Source: Nemophila menziesii (lineage: Eukaryota > Streptophyta > Magnoliopsida > Boraginales > Hydrophyllaceae). Taken from it: a stretch of 64,000 bases of DNA. The DNA lies in NCBI GenBank assembly GCA_029959085.1, contig JARWIR010000010.1, forward strand, positions 18,683,001-18,747,000, in the 5' to 3' direction. This document shows, piece by piece, positions 38,561 to 49,720 of the stretch. Under the pieces are notes generated by a model, which saw nothing but the letters and a program-made list of their open reading frames with translations, was not told where the DNA came from and searched no databases. Position 1 is the first letter of the stretch; every line of letters starts with the position of its first letter. Made by a program: the position numbers and the translations under genes.

Positions 38561-39956
38561 TCCTAATTTTTCGGTTTCTTTTATTCTTTTTGTTTTTGAA
38601 ATCAGGGTAGCAGTTAAGTTGTTTGGGGATCTTTTCTTTTTCTTTTGGGTTGTTAGAATCTAAAATCAACGGCACAGTCAGTGGCGGATCTCACTATGGC
38701 TGGGTGGGCTTTGACGAATAAATTACCTAGGTTACTCCTAGTAAATACTACATAATACAATTTAACTAATATTTTCTATTTTTCGTCTTTTTCTATTTAA
38801 CTCAAAATTCTTCGGTTTAGGCTAGCTAACTATAATGGATGCCCAATTATACCTTAAAGCTACAATTAAAGATAAAAAATAATAAATTGGATTTCCAATT
38901 TTTTATAAACTTTAACTCCATATGGTTAACAAAATACTAACTACCAAATTAATAACTAAATTTGTGAATTATTTATGAAAACTAAATATATCTAAAAAAT
39001 TTAAATTTTATAGTAAAAAATTGTAAATTAATTTTTAGCAAAAAAAATAATTATTTAAATTTCTTTAGATAAAATTAGAATAAAATTAAAATATAATTGT
39101 TAGAATTAGAAAACTGAAATTGAGAAACTGTTGAAACAAAATTGTTCTAAGGAGTTAAAATTTAAAATAGGGTAGAGGTTTGACTCCCGATTGTAAACAA
39201 TTAGGAACCTGTTGGATTTAGCCTTAGCTGCTTTACCTTCTCATAATTTAAATTATGACGAATCATATAGCCTAAAACTCAACTCTTTAAATTTTGACTA
39301 ATCATATAAATTAAAACTCATTTCTTTACCTTCTCATTTCTTTCAAAATCGTCTTCCTACCACTAAGCTGCTCTTCTGCCTTACCACCAAGCTGCTCTCC
39401 TGCAGAAGAAAACCATCGGCACTCAGGGACCATTCTCGACCATCAACAACCCGACTTGCCTACGGCTTCAACAATCGAAGAACCCAAATTAAGGTAAAAA
39501 ATTATTTTTTACCATTGAAACTATAAAATCTCTTTTACTGTGATCAGATAACCAGTAAAACTCTAAAACCTAAACTCGTCTATTCACATAAAGGAACCAC
39601 TTCACACTTATTTTCCCAACAAGCCGCTCTACTGCACAAGAAACCCGCAGCCACCATTGTCCACCACCAATCCGGCTTGGCTACGCCATCGATCGAAGAG
39701 CCCAAATAAGGTAAAAAAACTTAATTTTTACCATTGAAACTCTACAAAATTTAATCCTTTTTACCTAATCTAATCACTTTTACAAATTTTTACCATTGAA
39801 ACTCTACAAAATTGAATTAGTTTTACCTAATCTAATCACTTTTACAAATTTTCAGAATTTATCTGATTTAATTATAACTACAGTCGGTCGTGTTGTTTAT
39901 TGTATTTTAGCAATTTGGTGTTATACTGCATTTTTTAATTGTTTTCAAATGAGATG
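38561..39956. other. Intergenic with local duplications
   Basis: No gene is seen. Segments around 39360-39530 and 39625-39740 resemble each other (AAGCTGCTCT..., then GAAGAACCCAAATTAAGGTA versus GAAGAGCCCAAATAAGGTAA). 39728-39860 contains an adjacent duplication of ~65 bases (ACCATTGAAACTCTACAAAA). The AAGGTAAAAAA junctions look like 5' splice donors, so this may be the remains of a duplicated leader exon. Confidence 0.35.
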
Positions 39957-41037
39957 AACGCTAAACTTATAGCCACTCCAGATAAACAAGAGGTCAAAGA
40001 TGCGTTGTTTGACATGAGCCCGGGGAAGGCGCCAGGGTCAGATGGACTTAACGAGAAATTCTTTCAAGAATACTAGGCCATCATTGGGGAAGACGTTTTC
40101 CAGATGGTGGTTGATTTTTTACATATAATACACTATTGACTGTTTTTAACGAGACACTAATCACTCTTATTCTAAAAGGAGACTCTCAAACGGGCGTTGA
40201 CGACTATAGACCGATTTCATGTGTTAACTTTGTTTACAAAAGTATATCTAAAATTTTGGCGAACAGGTTACAAGCCATTATGAATGAGATAACATCACCT
40301 ACACAAGCAACTTTTATCAAAGGTCGAGCAATACATGATAATATTATAATTGCACAGGAGGTTTATTTCTTTATGAAACGAAAATTGAAGAAAGAGGAAC
40401 ACTTTGCGGCAATAAAGCTGGATATGGCTAAAGCATACGACCATGTCAGGTGGGATTTCTTGCGTTTTCTATTAGAACATTTGGGTTTCAACCCGACTTG
40501 GGTAAATTGGATATGAAATTGCTTAACAACGATAACTTTTCAAATTAATATAAATGCGGAACGTCAACCGGCCTTCAAGCCAGGGAAGGGGTTGCGGCAA
40601 GGGGACCCCCTATCAACACTATTGTTTTCCTTGCTCACTGAATCATTAATTATGCTTATCAATAACAAGGTTGAAACAGGAAAAATCAAAGGTATACATA
40701 TTACTCGTAATTGTCCAGTTATTTCTCATCTTCTTTTTTATGATGACTCCTTGTTTTTCCTCTCGCTGGAAGGACAGAAGGTTGAAGAATTCCAAGAATG
40801 CATTGACACTTACTACAGAGCTTTGGGACAAAAAGTTAACTTTACCAAATCAGTTATCTGTTTCAGTAAACAAACCTCGAAGACGATACGTTGACAAGTT
40901 TCAGACTCGCTAAATATTAGAGAAATGACTGACCTGGGAAAGTATTTGGGTATACCATTTTGTCATAAAAGGTCAAAGATCGAGACACTTCAGTTGATAG
41001 CAGATAAAGTCTTTCATAAAGCTCAGGGATGGATCAC
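39957..41037 (+). pseudogene. LINE reverse transcriptase, 5' part (split by Athila-like insertion)
   Basis: Plus-strand translation with a few stops and frameshifts gives MSPGKAPGSDGLNEKFFQEY, DDYRPISCVNFVYKSISKIL, IKLDMAKAYDHVRWDFL, GLRQGDPLSTLLFSLLTESL and HLLFYDDSLFFLS (the catalytic YDD), then DLGKYLGIPFCHKRS and KAQGWITD. This is a plant LINE reverse transcriptase. The endonuclease is absent, as in a 5'-truncated insertion. The frame is cut at 41037 by the LTR of the Athila-like element. It resumes at 54527 and again at 56769. Confidence 0.85.
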
Positions 41038-42560
41038 TGATGTCTCCTCATTTGTGATAGATTTATGTTAGGATGAGACATCATTTTTAGTGATTTAGAA
41101 GTCTTTCTAATCGATTTTCTTGAGAAATAGTGCACTTTCCTATTTTGAGTCTTGATTTAGTGAAATAATATTTTTAGAGCATATTGGGTTTAATTGTTTA
41201 TTTAGTGTGTTGCTTTAAAGATAATTATGGAGATTAATTAGAGTCCAAGTCAAAGACTACAACATATGGAAAGAGATTAGCATGGTAATTGGAGATAAGG
41301 AAACAAAGGCTAAAAATATGGAAAAGGAAAAACTGCCTAAATCTGAGATTCTGCAGCACACGCCTAAAGAAGTGGCGATTACTCCTACAAGGAAGCCGAT
41401 TTTGGTAATTTCCATTTATAGGGACGTAGATAATTCTGTGAGGATTCTTTTGGTATCTTATGGAGCAAAAACCGACCAATAACGAAGAAGATATGCTCAA
41501 AACGGTCCAGCAGTGTTTATCTTTATTTCCATACGAATTTGAGTTGGGCTAGGAGTCCAATACTTTATCTCTTCCTCAAGAAAACGAATTAGGTCTTCTA
41601 AACACCTATAAATACAAAAATCATCATTGCCTCATAGTAATTAGTTCTTAAGATATTATTCTTCCAGTTTATTGTAGAGAGCAAGATGATGTCTTTTGTA
41701 ATATCTTTTAGTTTATTTCCATCAGGTATGAACTAAACTCCGCATAGCTTGGGTTTTGCATCATGTATAATCTATGAATTATTCAGCTATCTAAGTTTCT
41801 TTGGGAATTATATGTTTTAATCTGATATTAGCTACTTACCTTTATATTTGATTATGTGTTTTGATTTAATGATTGTTTTCCTTGCGGTGCGCAAAGTTTA
41901 GGATTACCTTAATAGTAGTTAGATGATCACCTTAGCTGGGTGTCTAATTATTGAAACACCACATAACATCTAGTGTCGATATTAGTTCTGACAAAACATG
42001 ATTCTAACTAGATAGTCATTAGGGTTTGTTTTAATCACCATATCACCAATTGATTGATGTGTTTGCTTAGGGCCTTGGTAGCGCTTGATAACCCTATTCT
42101 AAACCACGTCTTGGTTGTGCCGTAGCCCTCTTAGTCGCTCTCAAGGTCTAAGGTATGGGAATTTAGAATCCTGACTAAGTATACCAAGAGCTAATATTCT
42201 CCCTTACAAACTAGATCTAATAGATAGAATTAGAAGGATTAGTGCATACTAGCAAAACCTGAGCTATATTTCTCATCTCATATTCTTAGTTATTTATTTT
42301 ATTGTCTTTATTTTCCTAGTTTTAATTAGTAATTTCGAAATCTATTTGCTTTTGTTTTCTGTCTTTTAATTAATTATTGCTTACTCGTTATTGCTACCTA
42401 TTCGTATAACACACTTAAGTCCCTGAGAACGAACTCAACTTACTAACTAAAACTTGCATACGTCCTGTAATACTTGCAGTACTGTGCCTGTCTAGGGTGA
42501 GAGTGCGTAGTTTTCTAGACTTTATTTTATCATATTTTTATCACACCCTAGGCGACACCA
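41038..42560 (+). repeat. 5' LTR of the first Athila-like element
   Basis: Begins TGATGTCTCCTCATTTGTGA and ends CCCTAGGCGACACCA. It shares most of its length with the LTRs at 46027 and 52252, but the first ~120 bases differ (TTTATGTTAGGATGAGACAT). Confidence 0.85.
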
Positions 42561-42566
42561 AGTTTT

Positions 42567-42584
42567 TGGCGCCGCTGCCGGGGA
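42567..42584 (+). other. Primer-binding site, tRNA-Asp type
   Basis: TGGCGCCGCTGCCGGGGA lies six bases inside the LTR end. It matches the tRNA-Asp-type primer site used by Athila/Tat Ty3 elements except for one base (commonly GTTG). Confidence 0.8.
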
Positions 42585-42809
42585 CTTGTGTCTCGTTAGC
42601 GTGTGGGTTATCTATTTCGAGTAGTAGTTTTTAATTAGTTTTTATTTTTCAGTATTTAGTTTTTATTTTTCCGGATTTACGCTTGTGGTTTGCTTTAGTC
42701 TTTTTCAGGGTTCACAGTGTTTAATTCTTGGCCTCCGTTACCGGAGCCTGAGAGGAACTTCAGATCTTATAATAAACGTGTTCGTGAGGAAAGATCCTTG
42801 AGAAGAGTA

Positions 42810-45197
42810 ATGGCAGCCCATCAAGATCCACCACTTGATGACCAACTTGGAGTAAATCCGAGAGGTCCACCACCACCACCACCTGGTGGAATACAGCAAC
42901 ATCCACCTAGGATCCAACAGGATCCTCCTGGTATACAAGGACAACAACATCCGTTAGGAGGAGGTAATGGGCAGAATAACGTTAATCAACATAATCGAGT
43001 TGAACAAGACCTTCCTGGCCTCCATGTGCCGTTCTATGTTCAACCAATAGGTTATCGACCTCCAGAGATCCAGAATATCAAATTTAGACCCGATCCGGGT
43101 ATGCTTAGTCAATTTCAAAGTTTTGGACTCTACAATGGTACATCAATTCAAGATCCGGTAAGATCGATTTATAAGTTCATGCAGATTTGTGATGCCTACA
43201 TTACTCCTGGCATTACACGCGAGCAACTGTATTGTCATATGTTTTCGTTCTTCTTGACCGGTAGAGCTAGCGATTGGCTAGAAAAACAACCACATGGAAA
43301 AATTAATTCTTGGACAGAACTTCAAACCGCGTTCTTTAACCGTTTTTATCCGAAGAGCATGAGACTTAAAGATCAAACCGAGCTTGCAAGATTTTGTCAA
43401 GAAGATGGAGAAACAGTAGGAGAATCATGGACAAGGTTTCAACATAAATTAGCTAGATGTCCTCTCCATGGTTATACCCCTGCTCTACAACTTGCTATAT
43501 TCTATTAAGGTCTTAATGATAAAGGTAGAGAGAAGGTGGATAACATTGGAAAGGGTAATTTTGTGTCCATGAACCATAATGAAGCTTCTGAGGTTTTAGA
43601 GAATATTATGGAACAAGAAAGAAGTTGGCCTTCAACGCGAGCTTTTGTAGCAAAGACTCGAGGAACGCTTCGTTTAGATGCAGAAACTGCAAACTCAGCT
43701 CAAATATCCGCCTTAGAAAATCAAATCAAAGAGCTGAAGTTAGAGATGCAAAAGAATTTAGCCGCTGCAAACGTAGTACAAGAAGCACAAGGTTGTCAAC
43801 AATGTGTGGTTAATAATCATACATTGGAAGAGTGCGAATCAAATCCACAATCTGTGTACTTCATATCCAACCGCGGAGGTTATCAATGGGGTAACCGAAA
43901 CCATCCGGGTATGCAGTATTCAAATCCACAAGGGGCCGCTAATCCTGGTCATTATCAACCGCGTCCCCAGAACAACTCTTTCCAACCAAGAGGTCAATAC
44001 CAAAACCAATATCAGAATAGACCTGCTCCCCCTCAACAACCTGTTCAAGATGCCTATACCGATTCGTTAGATTAGAAAGCTTTACCTCAGTATCCTCAAG
44101 AAGGATCTATGGACAATCAGCAAGTAATGCAAGACTTGCATCGTTTGACCACTAGAATGAACGTTCAGGAAGAGAAAGTCTGAGGACAAGATGCCGTACT
44201 TCAGATTTTAGGTACTCAAGTAGAACAGTTAAACAAAGTTTTAACAAATTTAATGGAACAGAAGGAAGTAAAGGCAATCGAAGGAGGTGAAAACAATGTT
44301 GAGTTCGAAGCTTGCAAGGCTATTTGCCTTTAAATTAAAGAAAAATAAGAGGAAGTACCACATGCTGCCGGTAGTGCCGTGGAAGTTCCGAGTACCGAAG
44401 AAGAACCAACCAAGTCTAGCCCCGTGGAATCTGACTGTTCTGAGGTTTATGTGGAGGACGATCAAGAGAAAGCCGAATTTATAGAGCTACTGAGGAAGAT
44501 GCAAGAGGAAATTCGATCGGTTATGAATTATCAAGCTGAGCTAAATTCGAAAGTTGAAGATGAAGTTGCACCTGCTGTGCATGAAGAGAAAGAAGAAGAG
44601 AAGGTGGAATCGCCACCTGTTGTTCAACCAGTGTCATCAACTATTCCTGATACAAATCCTAAGGATGACACTGTACTCAAGACATTTGTAGAGGCGTACA
44701 AACCTGAGAATATCAACGCACAAATGCTTGAGATTGCAAAGAGAGGACTTACACCGCAACAAGTTTTTACGCAAGTTATTCCTGAGAAAGAGGCGAGTGT
44801 AGAGATCCCAAGAGAGAACCTGAGGGTTTCAAGACGAAGTGAACGAGAGCTACCAACAAAGCTTAAAGATCCGGGAAGTTTCAACCTTCCTATTCAAATT
44901 AATGGTATGCTCAAGGTGAAAGCTATGTACGATGTGGGTTCTGGTGTGAACCTTATGCCTAAGTCCGTGTTCGAGAGACTTGGACTTCAGAAATCAGAGA
45001 AAACTCCAGTGAAGTTGCAGTTGGCTGACAACTCAGTTAAAAGGACGTGGGGAACAGTGGAGGACGTCTTAGTCCGTGCAGGTAATATCGCCATCCCTAC
45101 TGACTTTGTTATACTTGAGTTTGATGCAGATAAGCAGGTTCCAATCATACTTGGACGGCCTTTCATGGCCACAAGTCAAAGTGTAATCAACTTCTAA
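42810..45197 (+). pseudogene. Gag-protease polyprotein of the first Athila-like element
   Basis: One reading frame carries the whole protein but has stops at 43506, 44073, 44181, 44331, 44346 and 45195, and no frameshifts. The capsid region is typical Retrotrans_gag: LTGRASDWLEKQPHGKINSW, FFNRFYPKSMRLKDQTELAR and GESWTRFQHKLARCPLHGYT. A degenerate knuckle follows (CQQCVVNNHTLEEC). The acidic linker contains TFVEAYKPENINAQML. The retropepsin is INGMLKVKAMYDVGSGVNLM, where the usual Asp-Leu-Gly-Ala-Ser is Asp-Val-Gly-Ser-Gly. It ends with the C-terminal flap and ILGRPFMATSQSVINF. The Asp is kept. The preserved frame with only nonsense changes suggests decay by point mutation. Confidence 0.75.
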
Positions 45198-45578
45198 GAA
45201 GGGACCATCACCCTTCACGCAAAGAATGTATCTGTGACCTTCTATGTTTTGGGTAAGAAACCAAGGAAGTTAGATCCCACCGTTCCTGTCATCCACAGTC
45301 TTTCACATCACAAAGTCCCTCCTGAGAAGATCCACTTAAAACCTGTGGATACTGAGCCAAACATTGAGTTTGGGGTTGGCCATGAAGTTCTATGGAAAGC
45401 TCACAAACGCGAGAATATGCCACGAAGTTTCAAAGACTCGTGGATGGGACCATTCATTGTCACTAAGGTTGTTTCAGCCAAGGTGATAGAAATTCGACCC
45501 AAAACTGGGATCAAGCGCAGATTAGTTGACGTTCATAGCCTCACTCGTTGTTGGGGAGGCTATATTCGCAAATCTTGA
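45198..45578 (+). pseudogene. Integrase C-terminal-like tail fused in frame to gag-protease
   Basis: It continues in the same frame directly after the stop at 45195: EGTITLHAKNVSVTFYVLGK, HEVLWKAHKRENMPRSFKDS, WMGPFIVTKVVSAKVIEIRP and RRLVDVHSLTRCWGG. The MGPFIVTKV stretch corresponds to the GPF/Y module near the C-terminus of Ty3-type integrases. The zinc finger and DDE core that should precede it are absent, as is all reverse transcriptase. No frameshift occurs at the join. Confidence 0.65.
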
Positions 45579-46026
45579 TAGAGGTAACACGTCTAACTTT
45601 GAAAGACGTTAAATAAAAGTGTTGTACGGGAGACAACCCGTAATTTTTTAGTTTTTATGTCTTTTACGTTTTTTTATGTTTAGTTTAGTTATTTTTAGTT
45701 GATATTGCATATTTGAGAAAGGTATTAGTGTTTTTGGTGTCTAGGAATTGGAGAAAACGAGTTAGGGAAGAAACAAGATTTTTCGGAAGGGATACACCAT
45801 CGGTGCGGTGTACCGAACCTCAACCGCGGTATACCGCAGAGACAAAAACCCGTACCACGGGTTGGAGCCGCGGGTTTTATATCGAGACGAAAATTGACCC
45901 GTGCGGACTACCCCCCTGCACCGCACCCCTACACCGCATGCCTAACACGTGCCACGGGGTGCTATAACGGGTATTTTACCGAAGGATGCTACAGAATCCG
46001 CGGTACACCCCTGCGGTGTACCCCCT

Positions 46027-47591
46027 TGATGTCTCCTCATTTGTGATAGTAAAATACACTCTTGAGACATCATTTTAGGCTTATTTATTAGTTTATAGGT
46101 TGATTTTAGCTTAATTTAGTGCACTTTCCTATTTTGGGTCTTGATTTGTAGAATTATTATTTTTAGAGCATATTGGGTTTAATTGTTTATTTAGTGTGAA
46201 GCTTTAAAGATAATTATGGAGATTAATTAGAGTCCAAGTCAAAGATTACAACTTATGGAAAGAGATATGCATGGAAATTGGAGATAGAAGGAAACTGAGT
46301 TCAATTAGGAAAAGGAAAAGCTGCCTAAATCTAGGATTCTGCAGAACACGTCTAAAGATTGGGGTTTTTACCTAAGAAATAGGCCGAATTTGGTAATTTC
46401 CTTCTAAAGGTCCTAGATAATTCTGTTGCGATTCTTTTGGTATCTTGTGGAGCAAAATCCGACCAATAACAAAGAAGTTATGACCAAAACAACGCAGCAG
46501 TGTTTATCTTACGAATTTGGGTTGGGCCAGGAGCCCATTACTTGAAGTTATCTCCAAGAAACGAATTAGGTCAACCTCTAACCTATAAATACAGCCTCTT
46601 AACACTCTTAAATCATCCTTGGCCAGACCCTAAGGCCAAGAGGAAGCTGCAATACAAGAGAAGAAGTCTGGAGGGAGTTGTGCAACAACTATGTCTCCTT
46701 CAACCTCTTATTTTGTAATTCTTTCTTCTTCTTTTCTTTGTATGAACTAATTCTATTAGCTTAGGTTTTGCATAATGTATAAACTATGAATTCTAATTCT
46801 TCTATCTAAGTTCTTTGGGAATTATATGTTTTAATCTGATATTAGCTACTTACCTTTATATTTGATTATGTGTTTTGATTTAATGATTGTTTTCCTTGCT
46901 AGTGCACGAGTATAGGATTACCTTAATAGTAGTTAGATGGTCACCTTGTAAGGGTGTTTAACTATTGAACCACCACATAACGTCTAGTGTCGATAGCAGT
47001 TCTGACAAAACATACTTCTAACTAGATAGTCATTAAGGTTTGTTTTAACCACCATATCACCAAGATTGCAGTATTTGCTTAGGGCCTTAGTGGCGTTTGA
47101 TAACCCTATTTTAAATCACTTCTTGGTTGTGCCGTTGCCCCCTTAGTCGCTCTCAAGGTCTAAGGTAGTGGAGTTTAGAATCCTGACTAAGTATACCAAG
47201 AGCTAATATTCTCCCTTATGAATTAGATTTAATAGATAGAATTAGAAGGATTAGTGCATACTAGTAAAACCTAAGTTATATCGTTCATACTATCTTCTTT
47301 ACTTTTCTGTTATTTATTTTCTGTCTTTAATTCAGTAGTTTAGTTTTCTTATTAAAAACCAAATAAATATCTATCTTTCTCTTCTTTCTACTTGCGTATT
47401 ATTATATATCCTTAATATCTGCATTTGATAATTTGCATAAGTTCTCTCTAACTTTCGTTAGTCCCTGAGGAACGAATCTTCTTATCATTAAAACTTGCAT
47501 ACGTCCTGTAATACTTGCAGTACAGTGTTAGTTTAGGGTGTGTATTTGCACTTATTTTATACATCTTTTTATCACACCTTAGGCCACACCA
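46027..47591 (+). repeat. 5' LTR of the young non-autonomous element
   Basis: 1565 bp, TGATGTCTCC...GGCCACACCA. Same length as the 3' LTR and about 99.5% identical. Confidence 0.93.
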
Positions 47592-47597
47592 AGTTTT

Positions 47598-47615
47598 TGG
47601 CGCCGCTGCCGGGGA
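47598..47615 (+). other. Primer-binding site, tRNA-Asp type
   Basis: TGGCGCCGCTGCCGGGGA, identical to the site at 42567-42584, six bases after the LTR. Confidence 0.8.
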
Positions 47616-47777
47616 CTACATCGTTAGTCCTTGTGCAATTATCTTGTGCTTTTATTTTAGTTAGTTCTATTTTACGCTTTTCTTTTTAGTTTTTGTCTTT
47701 ACAGATTTTTTTTAGGCGAAAGCGGATTTATTAGGAGATAAAGGTTTCGTGTTATTAGATCCTAAAGAAGCTTATTC

Positions 47778-48923
47778 ATGATGGAATCTCTAAAGCTCAA
47801 GGAGTTAACCCAACAACTTGAGGAATTACGAAAACTAGCTCAGAGGAATCTAGTACATACATCACCTTCATGTCCTAGTTGTGGAGCAAGAGATCACTCG
47901 TGGGGACATTGCATGAACAATCCAGCCTCAATTTCCTTCATGCCTTATCAAAGAGACCATTATTATGATGGTTATTATCAATCTCAAGGAAATGACGCTG
48001 ACTATCAACCCCCACAGAGTTACAATGGGGTCGGAGATCAACAGAATCATAATCATAATAATCATTATTATGATGAGTATTATCAACCACGACCACAATC
48101 TTACTATCCTCCACAACATATCTATCAAGAAGCGCCAATTTATAATAAAGCTTATCAAGAACCACATCCTTATTCAATGCAGCAAACGGTACAAGAACAA
48201 CCGTCGAGTTTGAATTCAACCATGGCTAAGATGATGAACCTAATTGAAAAAGTGGAGATTAGCCAGCAAAGAATCCAAGACTCAGACGATGCACTTGATA
48301 AGCTTATGCAGTCAGTGTCACAAATGGTGGAAAAAACTCAAATCCTTGCAGAAAGGCAACTCCGAAGTGATACTACTGCTCCAGAAAACAAAGTTTGTCA
48401 TGCAGTTGAATTAGGAAGTGGAAAACAACTATCTCCACCAAGACCAGAACCAGAATCAGTCCCTATTCCAGATCAGAGGAGGGAAGAAGCAACAGAAGAT
48501 AAGGTCGAAGAGGTAGTTGAACAAGAACGTGTCCAAGAGAAGACACCAGAGAAAAAAGAGAGCCCAGTGGTAACCAATACATGTCCTCCTCCACCATTCC
48601 CTTCACATGTCAGAAAGGACAATGACCTGGAATTCAAGAAGTTCGTTGACATGATGAACAAATTAAAGAACAGCAGCCCGTTTGTAGAAGCTCTCACAAG
48701 AATGTCAAAATACGGTCAATTCATGAAGGACATTCTTTCTAACAAACGAAGATTCGAAGTTAAAGAGATGAATGGATTACTAGAGGAGTGTAATGCTACA
48801 CTTGGAATTGAGTTACCACCTATTCCCACGAAATCTTGGATGGCACCATCCATGATTATTAAGAATCGAGCTGAAAAGTTCGTGGGAATTAAAGGCAAAG
48901 GGTGGAAATTTCGTCATCCTTAA
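47778..48923 (+). CDS. Gag C-terminal protein of the young element (zinc knuckle plus linker), intact
   Basis: An uninterrupted 381-codon frame from ATG 47778. Residues 1-25 form a short coiled coil (MMESLKLKELTQQLEELRKL). A CCHC knuckle follows (CPSCGARDHSWGHC, about residues 34-47). Next comes a Gln/Tyr/Pro/Asn-rich stretch with YYDGYYQ and YYDEYYQPRPQSYY, then a helical part (MAKMMNLIEKVEISQQRIQD) and an acidic Glu-rich stretch. The Athila-type linker PFVEALTRMSKYGQFMKDIL and SNKRRFEVKEMNGLLEEC ends the recognisable part. The capsid that normally precedes the knuckle and the protease that normally follows are absent. The last ~45 residues (WMAPSMIIKNRAEKFVGIKG) are not recognised. The intact frame in a recent insertion suggests it is still useful to the element, probably binding RNA. 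Confidence 0.8.
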   Translation: MMESLKLKELTQQLEELRKLAQRNLVHTSPSCPSCGARDHSWGHCMNNPASISFMPYQRDHYYDGYYQSQGNDADYQPPQSYNGVGDQQNHNHNNHYYDEYYQPRPQSYYPPQHIYQEAPIYNKAYQEPHPYSMQQTVQEQPSSLNSTMAKMMNLIEKVEISQQRIQDSDDALDKLMQSVSQMVEKTQILAERQLRSDTTAPENKVCHAVELGSGKQLSPPRPEPESVPIPDQRREEATEDKVEEVVEQERVQEKTPEKKESPVVTNTCPPPPFPSHVRKDNDLEFKKFVDMMNKLKNSSPFVEALTRMSKYGQFMKDILSNKRRFEVKEMNGLLEECNATLGIELPPIPTKSWMAPSMIIKNRAEKFVGIKGKGWKFRHP

Positions 48924-49099
48924 TCAAGGTAACACGTCTAACTTGGAAAGACGTTAAACAAAAGTGCTGTACGGGAGACAACCCGTAATTTCTTTTATGT
49001 TTTACGTTTTTGGTTTTTTAATTTATATTTAGTTTAGTTAATTTTAGTTGATATTGCATATTTGAGGAAGGTATTAGTGTTTTTGGTGTGTAGGAATTG

Positions 49100-49720
49100 G
49101 AGAAATCGAGTTAGGGAACGCGAGGAAATTTTTGGAGCGCAAGAATGTACCCCGCGGACTACCCCATGGTCCGCACGGATGGTCCGCGAGGTCAAAACCC
49201 GTACCACGGGTTGCCACCGCGGGTTTGATCCAGAAACAAGAAAAAATCCACGGACTACCCTGCGGTACACCGCACCCTAGTCCGCGAGCCAAAAACCCGT
49301 ACCACGGGGTCCTACCACGGGTTTAGGTCAGTGAGCAAAAATTTTGTGAGCATCAGATGTGGCGGTATACCGGACCCTTTGCGCGGTATACCGCCCACAC
49401 TCGCTGTGTCGAAAAAAAAAAAAAAAAATTGACACAATCTGAGAAAACTTCGGCAAGTCATATCTTTGCGCTCGGGTATCGGAATCAGGTGATTTTTGAG
49501 CCTAAAGTGCATAACTTTTCAAGATCTAGTTGATGGGGAGGTTTTTGCCACGTACGGTACACCGGACCTCAGCCGCGGTGCACCGCAAGGTCAAAACCCG
49601 TACCACGGGTTGCCACCGTGGGTTTTATGCAGAAAGTGAAAAATTTCGAAGCCAGAACTCCGGTATACCGGGCCCCACGGCCGGTATACCGCCCGGAACT
49701 GCTGGAGAGAGAGAGAAAAA
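49100..49720. repeat. GC-rich region with many short palindromes (young element)
   Basis: Dense self-complementary motifs include GCGGTATACCGC, CCGTACCACGGG, GGACTACCCCATGGTCCGC, CCGGTATACCGG and CCGCGGTGCACCGC. Two similar blocks occur (49130-49330 and 49545-49700). The surrounding element is AT-rich. Related blocks are in the older element at 45790-46021 and 53822-53975. No protein frame is conserved across the blocks. Confidence 0.7.
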
